A stretch of DNA of 5,660 nt from Nocardioidaceae bacterium (GCA_013813125.1 JACCSH010000051.1:1-5660), one strand, 5' to 3'; counted from the first letter of the stretch, positions 1-5,660 are shown. Numbers and translations: made by a program. The notes: generated from the sequence alone by a model not told the origin.

Positions 1-100
1 CCTGTCCACCCTTGACAAGGAGGCTGTACTCGTAGTCGATGATGAGCCGCAGGTGCGGGCTCTCGAACTGGTAGTAGATGGGATCGCCTTCAGCAGTCGG
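1..100 (-). pseudogene. Unidentified coding remnant, runs off the window edge
   Basis: Read on the minus strand from position 100 towards 1, one frame gives about 33 residues with a protein-like character, including GDPIYYQFESPHLRLIIDY followed by EYSLLVKGGQ. About 25 of 29 codons end in G or C, as expected of a real gene in this genome; the overlapping plus-strand frame is clearly less biased. The frame is preceded immediately by an in-frame TAG (plus positions 101-103) and another in-frame stop further upstream, and no ATG, GTG or TTG start lies between the TAG and the fragment. I therefore read it as a 5'-truncated or frameshifted gene continuing beyond base 1. It lies downstream of the adenylation/acyltransferase gene in the same orientation, so it could be a decayed operon partner. 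I do not recognise the family. Confidence 0.4.
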
Positions 101-104
101 CTAA

Positions 105-141
105 TCGACCGTTGCCTTATCGAACGGTCGGTTGGCCGTTC
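105..141. other. Two overlapping, mutually exclusive hairpins
   Basis: CGACCGTT (106-113) and AACGGTCG (123-130) form a perfect 8-bp stem around a 9-nt loop. GAACGG (122-127) can instead pair with CCGTTC (136-141) in a 6-bp stem with an 8-nt loop. Both use the central AACGG, so only one can form at a time. On either strand no run of Ts follows, so this is not a typical intrinsic terminator. It lies 3' of the minus-strand ligase/acyltransferase gene and could stabilise or end that transcript, but that is inference. Confidence 0.5.
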
Positions 142-166
142 ATCAGAGTCGAGCGATAAACCGGCC

Positions 167-262
167 GCTCAGCCGACCACCGACCTGAGCAGTTTCGTCT
201 GCGCCAACTGCTCAACCGACCACGGACCCAAGCGGTTTCGTCTGCGCCAACTGCTCAGCCGA
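167..262. repeat. 43-bp direct tandem repeat, about 2.2 copies
   Basis: Unit 1 is 167-209 and unit 2 is 210-252; they agree at 38 of 43 positions. A third partial unit, GCTCAGCCGA, covers 253-262. The best-conserved core contains GTTTCGTCTGCGCCAACT in both units. The array overlaps the 3' end of the minus-strand adenylation/acyltransferase gene: unit 2 and the partial unit encode its last residues (about SAEQLAQTKPLGSVVG), and its TGA stop (plus 212-214) lies in the conserved GCTCA motif of unit 2. Because 43 is not a multiple of three, each copy is read in a different frame. It is too few and too close together to be a CRISPR array. Confidence 0.9.
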
Positions 263-2896
263 TGCCGTACGTCGATCCTGCCAAGGCGAGGAGAACCAAG
301 ACTCGAGACGGGCCATCACCGGGGAGGCAAAAGCCCAAAACGCGATGCCCGCCGCCAGAGAGGCGAACATGGCGAAGAGAGGGTAGTCGTTCTCCCAATG
401 CGGGTAGACGAGCCAGTGAACGAGGTAGATGTGCAGGGAACTGCTGGCCAGTACGGACAGGGGCCGGGTCAAGACCGCCGGCACCTTGACAGTCGGCACC
501 CAGACGAGCAGGCAGAGACCGACCGCTACCGCGACTTCTCTGGCCGGGTCTTCGAAGAACCCGGAAACAGCAGCCATACCCGCAAGCGTCACCAGCAGCC
601 GCTGCCATCGGTAGGTCGCCTTCGCGCTCGCCCAGCCGAGGGCGAAGAGCCAAAAAACCAGGTGAGCGGTGTGGATGCGGTCGGGACCAGTGTCGAGGCG
701 GACGACGTCGTACCGCCAGAGCAGGCCCACCGCCAGGGCAGCCAGCGCGGTCTCGAATCCGAAGCGATGCTCGAATCGGCTGACAGCCGGAATGGCCATC
801 ACAGCTGTCACGGCGACCAAGCTGTAGACAAGCACTTCGACGAACCAGTACTGCCATTCGGGAGTCCATCGGTCGGGACCGAGGATTGCGTTGAGCAGGA
901 AGATGTTCGCTCCGCTGTAGTTTTCGGTCAGCACATAGCCCACGGTGATGCAGGCCATGCTCGGCACCACGATGCGCGCGATGCTGCTCAGCTGGTGCCG
1001 AAGCCGCTGGCGCGGACTTGTGCGGGTCAACTGGAAGCGAGCGAGGTTGAAACCCGCCACGGCAAGCAGCACGTGCGCGCCGCCAAGAAGGGTGAAGACG
1101 TTGGCGTGGGAGCCAACAATCGTCACGATCGCAGCGGCGCGCAGAGCGACGTTGGTCTCGATTGATCGCCATCCGGCCGCTGCTCTGGGCCGGGAGGGCG
1201 CAAGGTCGCCAAGGCGGGTAATGTGCCAGTCGGGTGGCAGGTGACCGAGCAGCTCCTCGAGGCGGATGCTCATTTCGACGTACGACAGCGAGTCTCCTTC
1301 GAGGCTGACGAACGTGTCATCCGGCGTGGCGTCCGGCCGAGCGAGGATCTCCGCGAAGAGGCCGCACACGGCGGCGGTATCAACCCGGGCTTGGCGGGAT
1401 CGGGGCGTCTCACTGCGCTTGTCTGCCAACCCTCTGCTGCGCTCGCCAGCCGCTTGTCTCGCAGGAATCGATGCGTCGTCGCCGTCACTGCTCGTTCCCG
1501 ACTGTGCGCGGGCGATAGCCGCAACCGCCTGGTAGTCAGGCTTGCCGTTCTCGAGTCTTGGCAGCTCGTCGAGCGGACAGATTCGGGCGGCGCAGACCGG
1601 AAGACCGCATCGTCGGGCCACCAGGTGCTGAAGTTCGGCGACGCAGTGTCGGCCCTCCACGCCGACAACCAGCTCGTCGTCGGCTTCGAAACAGCAGGCG
1701 ACCACACCATCGACTCCGAGTTCGGCCTCGACCTGCTGCAGGTCGATGCGCAACCCAAACAGCTTCGCAAAGCGACTCCGACGGCCGACGAGCTCGAACA
1801 TGCCGCTGCTGGTGCGCCGCGCGATGTCACCGGTGCGCAAGACGCCCACCGTCCGGCCGAGCCGCAGGTCCGATGACTTCTCCGCGTATCCGAGCATGAC
1901 GTTGGGTCCGCTGTAGACAAGCTCTCCGACATCGGCCCCGGCCCCGTCTGTGATTGGCTCGAGGTGGAATTTGCCACCGGGAACAGGTACACCGATGGAC
2001 GCCGCGTGACTTGTCGCCAGATCTGGCGGCAGATACGCCATCCGGGCAGTCGCCTCGGTCTGGCCGTACATGGCGAAAAACTCCCAACCTTTCTCAGCGC
2101 CCAGCCGCGCGAACCTCTCGACCTTGTCGGCGCCAAGGCGTCCACCGGCTTGCGTGACATAGCGCAAGGAGGGCAGCCGCATGCCGGCGAAACCTCCGCG
2201 GTCGAGCAAGTCGAATGTGTGCGGCACGCCCGCGAAGGTTGTTGCACCGTGGTGTCGAAACAGGTCCCAGCAGCAAGGGTCGACAACGGAGAGGTCGGTG
2301 AGGATGACCGCTGCTCCACGCAAGAGGTGGCTGTTGATGACCGACAGCCCATAACAGTACTGAATTGGCAATGTCGTGACTGCACGGTCGGTCGGCCTGA
2401 TGTCCAGGTAGGTGGCGATGGCTTCGGCGTTGGATTGGAGATTCGTCTGGGACAGCCGCACGAGCTTCGGCGAACCGGTTGATCCCGACGTACTGAGCAG
2501 TAGCGCCAGTTCCGGGTGCAGATCGTGTGCCGAGCCACTGCGCCGATCACGTATCGCCCACCGTCCGGCGATCTCGCCCACGACGACATCTGGGTCATAT
2601 GTCGAGATCAGCGCCTCGAGGCGATTCGCGTCCTGCCCGGACGCCAGCAGCACTGGATGACCTGCTGACAGCGCAGCCAGATATGCCACCACCGGGTCGA
2701 GCTGGTTTCTGCCTTCCACCAAGACCAGCCGTCGTTGGCTGCCAAGGCGTCGTGCGGTCGCGTCGACTCGGTCAGCGAGCTGGCGGTAGGTGAGTTGCCC
2801 GTCTGCGGCGAGGATCGCAACCTGGTCACCGAACTCGGCGAGACGCGCGGCAAACGGCGTCGTCGTCTCTGCGACGGCGGTCGAGCGGTCCGACAT
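212..2896 (-). CDS. Adenylation-carrier-acyltransferase-3 fusion protein (AMP-forming ligase, PCP/ACP, membrane acyltransferase)
   Basis: An 894-residue protein in three parts. Residues about 10-460 are an ANL-family adenylation domain: P-loop TSGSTGSPK (136-144), YGQTEA (277-282), RTGD (354-357), the hinge/A8 stretch GRRSRFAKLFGLRIDL (371-386) and NGKPDY (450-455) with the catalytic-type Lys452. A polar linker (about 462-505) leads to a carrier domain (about 506-565) whose EGDSLSY carries the likely phosphopantetheine Ser536. Residues about 580-865 form roughly ten hydrophobic segments typical of acyltransferase family 3, with the family's R-x10-H motif (Arg586, His597), WQYWFVEVLVY near 681 and LHIYLVHW near 821. 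The expected chemistry is ATP-dependent activation of a carboxylic or amino acid, thioester loading on the tethered carrier, and transfer to an acceptor at the membrane; this follows from the families, while substrate and acceptor are unknown. The ATG at 2894-2896 has no Shine-Dalgarno, consistent with a leaderless mRNA. The iron box directly upstream implies expression in iron starvation, so a siderophore-related or envelope role is inferred. Confidence 0.95.
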   Translation of the reverse strand: MSDRSTAVAETTTPFAARLAEFGDQVAILAADGQLTYRQLADRVDATARRLGSQRRLVLVEGRNQLDPVVAYLAALSAGHPVLLASGQDANRLEALISTYDPDVVVGEIAGRWAIRDRRSGSAHDLHPELALLLSTSGSTGSPKLVRLSQTNLQSNAEAIATYLDIRPTDRAVTTLPIQYCYGLSVINSHLLRGAAVILTDLSVVDPCCWDLFRHHGATTFAGVPHTFDLLDRGGFAGMRLPSLRYVTQAGGRLGADKVERFARLGAEKGWEFFAMYGQTEATARMAYLPPDLATSHAASIGVPVPGGKFHLEPITDGAGADVGELVYSGPNVMLGYAEKSSDLRLGRTVGVLRTGDIARRTSSGMFELVGRRSRFAKLFGLRIDLQQVEAELGVDGVVACCFEADDELVVGVEGRHCVAELQHLVARRCGLPVCAARICPLDELPRLENGKPDYQAVAAIARAQSGTSSDGDDASIPARQAAGERSRGLADKRSETPRSRQARVDTAAVCGLFAEILARPDATPDDTFVSLEGDSLSYVEMSIRLEELLGHLPPDWHITRLGDLAPSRPRAAAGWRSIETNVALRAAAIVTIVGSHANVFTLLGGAHVLLAVAGFNLARFQLTRTSPRQRLRHQLSSIARIVVPSMACITVGYVLTENYSGANIFLLNAILGPDRWTPEWQYWFVEVLVYSLVAVTAVMAIPAVSRFEHRFGFETALAALAVGLLWRYDVVRLDTGPDRIHTAHLVFWLFALGWASAKATYRWQRLLVTLAGMAAVSGFFEDPAREVAVAVGLCLLVWVPTVKVPAVLTRPLSVLASSSLHIYLVHWLVYPHWENDYPLFAMFASLAAGIAFWAFASPVMARLESWFSSPWQDRRTASAEQLAQTKPLGSVVG

Positions 2897-2902
2897 AGGG
2901 AG

Positions 2903-2931
2903 ATGCTAACTTAGGTAAGCCTTACCTACAA
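2903..2931 (-). promoter_or_regulatory. Predicted leaderless promoter of the ligase/acyltransferase gene
   Basis: On the minus strand TTGTAG (plus 2926-2931) and TAGCAT (plus 2903-2908) are separated by exactly 17 nt. TAGCAT fits the actinobacterial TAnnnT -10 pattern; the -35 matches TTGACA at only 3 of 6 positions. With six nucleotides between the -10 and the start point, transcription would begin at position 2896, the A of the ATG. No purine-rich ribosome binding site precedes that ATG (the minus strand reads ATCTCCCT there), which supports a leaderless transcript. The iron box fills the spacer and overlaps the -35 element. Confidence 0.55.
2911..2929. promoter_or_regulatory. Iron box: DtxR/IdeR/DmdR-type operator
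   Basis: TTAGGTAAGCCTTACCTAC contains a perfect 17-bp palindrome (8-bp arms TAGGTAAG and CTTACCTA around a central C). It matches the well-known 19-bp DtxR/IdeR consensus TTAGGTTAGGCTAACCTAA at 15 of 19 positions, and most differences are symmetric. It lies between the predicted -35 and -10 of the minus-strand ligase/acyltransferase gene, where a bound Fe(II)-loaded repressor would block RNA polymerase. The natural reading is derepression during iron limitation. The divergent malQ start is about 140 bp away, so an effect on malQ is possible but not indicated. Confidence 0.9.
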
Positions 2932-3023
2932 TTCTTGACTGCCAGCGGCCCAACTCGTGCGGGCCGGTTTGACGTGTGAGACTTCCATCGCGACAGTTCT
3001 CCTGGTCTCTACGACTTGAGGCT

Positions 3024-3042
3024 GCGGGCCGTTGCGGCCCGC
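3024..3042 (+). other. GC-rich hairpin in the malQ leader
   Basis: GCGGGCC (3024-3030) and GGCCCGC (3036-3042) form a perfect 7-bp stem with a 5-nt GTTGC loop. It ends 9 nt before the GGGAGG ribosome binding site of malQ. No T-run follows, so it does not look like an intrinsic terminator. If transcribed it would form a stable structure in the malQ leader; no regulatory role can be shown. Confidence 0.45.
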
Positions 3043-3051
3043 TGGCGGCTC

Positions 3052-3057
3052 GGGAGG
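3052..3057 (+). promoter_or_regulatory. Ribosome binding site that sets the malQ start
   Basis: GGGAGG lies 9 nt before the GTG at 3067. The longer in-frame TTG candidate at 3016 has no purine-rich sequence upstream, and the 17 residues it would add are arginine-rich and low in similarity to normal GH77 N-termini. This decides for the GTG start. Confidence 0.8.
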
Positions 3058-3066
3058 TCACCACCG

Positions 3067-4968
3067 GTGACAAGTCATACCGACGGGTCTGGCAGTTCCG
3101 ACCCCGTGGGCATCCAGCGGCACTGGGTTGATGCCAACGACCAACCGCAGACCGTGTCGGACCAGACGATCGCGCGCCTGCGCGACCTGATTGGCGAGCC
3201 TCCACCGGATCTCGAATCGACAGCCCCGCTCGTCACACGACCCCGTGGTGATCTGGGGCAAGCAGGCTTCGAGGTCACCGTCACCTGTGAGGACGGACAG
3301 ACGCGCAGTTTCGCTGGCGTGGTGCCCGACGACTTCCCGCTCGGCTATCACCAGTTGCACACTGACGACGGCCGCAGTCGCGGGCTGATCGTCTCGCCAG
3401 GTCAGTGTTGGCTCCCGGAGAGTTGGCGGGCGTGGGGCTGGGCAGTCCAGGTGTACGCCGCTCGCTCCCGTTCGAGTTGGGGCATCGGCGACCTGGCCGA
3501 CCTCAAGACGCTGCGGGAGTGGTCGGAGTCGATTGGCGCGGGATTTCTGCTCATCAACCCCTTGCATGCCGTGGCGCCGTCCGGCGTCCAGGAGACGAGC
3601 CCGTACCTTCCAGTGACCCGTCGCTACCGGAATCCGCTGTACCTGCGGATCGAAGACGTGCCCGGCGCCGAGGGGCTCGACCTGTCGGATCTGCAGGCTG
3701 CGGGGCGGGCCCTCAACGCTCGTGAGCTGATCGACCGAAACGAGGTATGGCGGCTCAAGTCCACCGCGCTTCGTCGTATCTTCGAGCACCAGCCGAGCGG
3801 TGGAACGCCAGCGGTTCCTGACCGCTTTTCCAGCTGGCGTCGCGAGCAAGGTAGAGCACTCACTGACTTCGCCGTCTGGTGCGTGCTGGCGAAGCTTCAC
3901 GGTGCCGACTGGCGCTGCTGGCCAGACGATCTGCGGGACCCGAGCGGCCAGGCAGTTGCCGCGGTAGCCGAAACGCATGCCCATGAGGTCGAGTTCCATA
4001 GTTGGCTGCAGTGGCTACTGGAGCTGCAGTTGCAGGAGGCGACGGGCACGCTGACCGTCATCCAGGACCTGCCGGTTGGAGTCTCCGCCGGGGGGGCGGA
4101 CGCCTGGGCCTGGCAGGATCAGACAGTGGCCGGGGCATCTGTCGGTGCACCCCCTGACGCGTTCAACTCCATTGGCCAGGACTGGGGATCTCTGCCGATG
4201 CATCCGTGGCGGCTGCGAGAACGAGGCTACGACTCCTTCATACAGTCCATCCGTGCATCGATGGCCAAGGCTGGTGGCTTGCGCATCGACCACGCGATGG
4301 GTCTCTTCCGACTCTGGTGGGTGCCGGAGGGGAAGTCGCCGCCCGCCGGCGCTTACGTTCGCTATCCCAGCAGCGACCTGCTCGACATCGTGGCGCTCGA
4401 GAGTCATCGAGCCCAGGCGGTTGTCGTCGGGGAGGACCTCGGCACCGTGGAGCAGGGTGTGCGACAGACGCTGGTTGAACAGAACCTGTTGTCGTACCGC
4501 TTGCTCTGGTTTGAAGAGTCTGAGCCGTCGCGATGGCCGGTGGGCGCGATGGCCGCGATCACCACCCACGACCTACCCACTGTGGCTGGGTTGTGGCTCG
4601 GCACCGATCTGGACGAGCAACGCCGTCACCTTCCCGAGTCTGAGGACCACCTGCAGAAAGGGCGGCAGCGGCTGCTCAGGAAGCTATTGCCAGCACGATT
4701 GGATTCCGATGCCACTGGGGAGGAGGCGGTCGTTGCCGCGCACCGGCTGCTCGCTCGGTCGCCCTCGACATTGTTGTGCGCCACCCTCGACGACGCCGTG
4801 GCCGCGGAGCGCCGACCCAATCTTCCCGGTACGACCGACCGTCCCAACTGGTGCCTGCCCTTGCCCGTGTTCGTGGAGGACCTGCCTGCTCATCGTCTCG
4901 CTGGAGAGGTGGCTGACATCCTGCATGAAGCGGTGCGTCCTCCACTCCCCACCCGTAGCGAGGGATGA
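3067..4968 (+). CDS. malQ: 4-alpha-glucanotransferase (amylomaltase, GH77)
   Basis: Cytosolic amylomaltase (EC 2.4.1.25), which moves alpha-1,4-glucan segments between malto-oligosaccharides with release of glucose, in maltodextrin and glycogen turnover. From the GTG at 3067 the protein has 633 residues. The N-terminal HWVDANDQPQTVSDQTIARL matches the small accessory domain seen in actinobacterial and enterobacterial MalQ. GH77 landmarks follow in order: YAARSRSSWGIGDLADL (about 130-146), SPYLPVTRRYRNPLYL (about 178-193), the nucleophile in GGLRIDHAMGLFR (Asp408), the acid/base in VVGEDLGT (Glu456) and the third carboxylate in TTHDLPT (Asp502). All three catalytic residues are present, so it should be active. 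It is divergent from the iron-regulated gene, with a 170-bp gap. A weak plus-strand promoter (TTGACG at 2969-2974 with a poor -10 GACAGT at 2992-2997) is the best I can see. The next gene has its own promoter region and riboswitch, so malQ is probably monocistronic. Confidence 0.96.
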   Translation: MTSHTDGSGSSDPVGIQRHWVDANDQPQTVSDQTIARLRDLIGEPPPDLESTAPLVTRPRGDLGQAGFEVTVTCEDGQTRSFAGVVPDDFPLGYHQLHTDDGRSRGLIVSPGQCWLPESWRAWGWAVQVYAARSRSSWGIGDLADLKTLREWSESIGAGFLLINPLHAVAPSGVQETSPYLPVTRRYRNPLYLRIEDVPGAEGLDLSDLQAAGRALNARELIDRNEVWRLKSTALRRIFEHQPSGGTPAVPDRFSSWRREQGRALTDFAVWCVLAKLHGADWRCWPDDLRDPSGQAVAAVAETHAHEVEFHSWLQWLLELQLQEATGTLTVIQDLPVGVSAGGADAWAWQDQTVAGASVGAPPDAFNSIGQDWGSLPMHPWRLRERGYDSFIQSIRASMAKAGGLRIDHAMGLFRLWWVPEGKSPPAGAYVRYPSSDLLDIVALESHRAQAVVVGEDLGTVEQGVRQTLVEQNLLSYRLLWFEESEPSRWPVGAMAAITTHDLPTVAGLWLGTDLDEQRRHLPESEDHLQKGRQRLLRKLLPARLDSDATGEEAVVAAHRLLARSPSTLLCATLDDAVAAERRPNLPGTTDRPNWCLPLPVFVEDLPAHRLAGEVADILHEAVRPPLPTRSEG

Positions 4969-4979
4969 CGTCTCGAAAC

Positions 4980-5020
4980 CCGACAAACTGGGTATTACCT
5001 ACCGTAATTGGTAGTAGACT
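4980..5020 (+). promoter_or_regulatory. Promoter-like region of the riboswitch/DUF1800 transcript, with inverted repeat
   Basis: TAGACT (5015-5020) fits the actinobacterial TAnnnT -10 pattern and would place the RNA start near 5027, just before the aptamer, but no good -35 sits 16-18 nt upstream. An alternative is CCGACA (4980-4985) with CGTAAT (5003-5008), spaced 17 nt. An inverted repeat CTACC-GTAATT-GGTAG (4999-5014) lies between the two and could be an operator. The region is locally AT-rich compared with its surroundings. Which -10 is used cannot be decided from sequence. Confidence 0.35.
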
Positions 5021-5041
5021 ATCTGTCAGCAATGAAACACC

Positions 5042-5122
5042 TCGACTAAAGGCAAACCTGTCGTAAGGCAGGGACGCAAAGCCACGGGACCCTTGAGCCG
5101 GTCAGCCGGGTTACCGAAGGGA
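5042..5122 (+). promoter_or_regulatory. Cyclic di-GMP-I (GEMM-I) riboswitch
   Basis: The aptamer core is nearly canonical. GGCAAACC (5051-5058) and GGGACGCAAAGCC (5071-5083) frame stem CCTGTC/GGCAGG (5057-5062 with 5067-5072) capped by the GNRA tetraloop GTAA (5063-5066); this arm has the same length as in the Vibrio cholerae Vc2 aptamer. The second arm has GACC/GGTC (5088-5091 with 5100-5103), then AGCCGGGTTA (5104-5113), and closes with CGG/CCG (5085-5087 with 5114-5116). By alignment to Vc2, the ligand-contacting bases are G5052 (G20), A5079 (A47) and C5114 (C92). The G at the G20 position predicts c-di-GMP rather than cGAMP selectivity. The Shine-Dalgarno AAGGGA (5117-5122) starts right after the core, and there is no terminator, so control of translation initiation is the likely mechanism. 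On or off sense is not evident, and I could not find a convincing P1 closing stem. Confidence 0.94.
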
Positions 5123-5130
5123 ATCTCACC

Positions 5131-5660
5131 GTGCCATTGTCTCGCCGAAGGATGCTCGCTGGAGCCACTGTCAGCGGAGCCGCCGCAGTGCTGACCGGCA
5201 GTCCTCCACTGGCGCGAAGCGCATCCGCCGCGGCTCCCGCGCCGAGGCCCAGTTCGGGCCAGGCCGTGCAGGCCGAGTTGGCGGCGATCGCGCCCTACCT
5301 GCCGCAGGTACGGCCGTATCCCGCCACCAAACTTCCCTCGTCCAGAACCCGGCAGATGGCGAATCGCTTTGCCTACGGCTACACCCCGAAGCTGCGCCGC
5401 GAGATGAAGGCGGCCGGAGGGCCAACGCAATGGTTCGAACGCCAGCTTCGGCCCGGGAGTATCGCCGACGACTACGCCGACTCGATGGCCTCGTGGTTTC
5501 CCTACCGCGACCTGTCGGCGGCCCAGCACTTCGACCTGGCCGACACCACCAGCGGCCACTTCGCCGCGGTCACCGGCAACCATGCGCGCTGGACCCTGTT
5601 GCGCAGAACCTACTCAAACCGCCAGGTACACGAGGTGATGAGCGAGTTCTGGCTCAACCA
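5131..5660 (+). CDS. Tat-exported DUF1800 family protein, N-terminal part (cut by window end)
   Basis: The GTG at 5131 follows AAGGGA (5117-5122) by 8 nt and opens a frame of 176 codons that leaves the window. The N-terminus VPLSRRRMLAGATVSGAAAV is a twin-arginine signal: RR pair, hydrophobic stretch, then an Ala-rich region with a likely cleavage around residues 31-35 (ARSASA). Starting instead at the ATG of codon 8 would lose the arginines. After a Pro/Ala-rich linker come DUF1800 features: ANRFAYGYTPKLRREM (about residues 75-90), WFERQL, and WTLLRRTYSNRQVHEVMSEF followed by WLN near the window end, matching the family's conserved stretch leading to FWxNH. DUF1800 proteins are typically 450-600 residues, often paired with DUF1501 proteins, and their function is not established. 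Here expression is governed by the upstream c-di-GMP riboswitch, linking the exported protein to surface or lifestyle switching (inference). Confidence 0.93.
   Translation, partial: MPLSRRRMLAGATVSGAAAVLTGSPPLARSASAAAPAPRPSSGQAVQAELAAIAPYLPQVRPYPATKLPSSRTRQMANRFAYGYTPKLRREMKAAGGPTQWFERQLRPGSIADDYADSMASWFPYRDLSAAQHFDLADTTSGHFAAVTGNHARWTLLRRTYSNRQVHEVMSEFWLN

Noticed and set aside
2..100. Plus-strand frame reading KEAVLVVDDEPQVRALE, resembling the start of a response regulator
   Set aside because: The resemblance is limited to a few residues and does not continue into a receiver domain. Third-position G/C is much lower than in the opposite-strand frame over the same bases.
167..262. CRISPR-like array
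   Set aside because: The copies are directly tandem with no unique spacers, only about two copies exist, and they overlap coding sequence.
53..1165. Long plus-strand open frame of 370 codons
   Set aside because: It is antisense to the ligase/acyltransferase gene, has a low-complexity Arg/His/Gly-rich translation and shows no family motifs; long antisense frames are expected in high-GC DNA.
3016..3066. Upstream TTG start giving a 650-residue MalQ
   Set aside because: No ribosome binding site precedes the TTG, the extra residues run through a strong hairpin sequence, and the GTG at 3067 has GGGAGG at 9 nt.
3058..3999. Long minus-strand open frame opposite malQ
   Set aside because: It overlaps the clearly recognised GH77 coding sequence and its translation has no recognisable domain.
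4984..5002. Second iron box upstream of the riboswitch, prompted by the shared TTACCTAC
   Set aside because: Only the right half matches; the left half agrees with the consensus at about 3 of 11 positions and there is no matching palindrome.
5026..5583. Minus-strand open frame across the riboswitch and the DUF1800 gene
   Set aside because: It is antisense to a conserved structured RNA and a recognised protein, with a Gly/Arg-rich composition typical of shadow frames.

Overview
The window is high-GC DNA with strongly G/C-biased third codon positions, non-ATG (GTG) starts, a DtxR/IdeR-type iron box and a Tat-type signal peptide. Together these point to an actinobacterium. The sequence alone does not fix the genus.

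Layout. Positions 1-100 hold a minus-strand stretch that looks coding (about 33 codons) but has a stop just upstream and no start, so it is probably the edge of a broken or unidentified gene. Positions 101-262 hold two overlapping hairpins and a 43-bp tandem repeat that runs into the 3' end of the next gene. Positions 212-2896 (minus) encode one 894-residue protein with three parts: an AMP-forming adenylation domain, a phosphopantetheine carrier domain and a multi-pass acyltransferase-3 membrane domain. Its promoter appears leaderless and carries a near-perfect iron box, so the gene should be repressed when iron is plentiful. Positions 3067-4968 (plus) encode the divergently transcribed 4-alpha-glucanotransferase MalQ (GH77), with all three catalytic carboxylates visible. 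Positions 4969-5130 hold a promoter-like region and a textbook cyclic di-GMP-I (GEMM-I) riboswitch ending at the ribosome binding site. Positions 5131-5660 (plus, cut by the window) encode the N-terminal part of a Tat-exported DUF1800 protein.

How the parts relate. The three main genes do not look like one operon: MalQ is housekeeping glycogen/maltodextrin metabolism, while its two neighbours have their own dedicated controls (iron and c-di-GMP). The most notable content is the iron-controlled adenylation-carrier-membrane acyltransferase fusion. It could activate an acid, hold it as a thioester and pass it to a membrane-side acceptor within a single polypeptide, an arrangement analogous to the separate DltA/DltC/DltB proteins but with a different transferase family. 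Its substrate and acceptor cannot be read from the sequence. The second notable element is the c-di-GMP riboswitch controlling an exported protein of unknown function.
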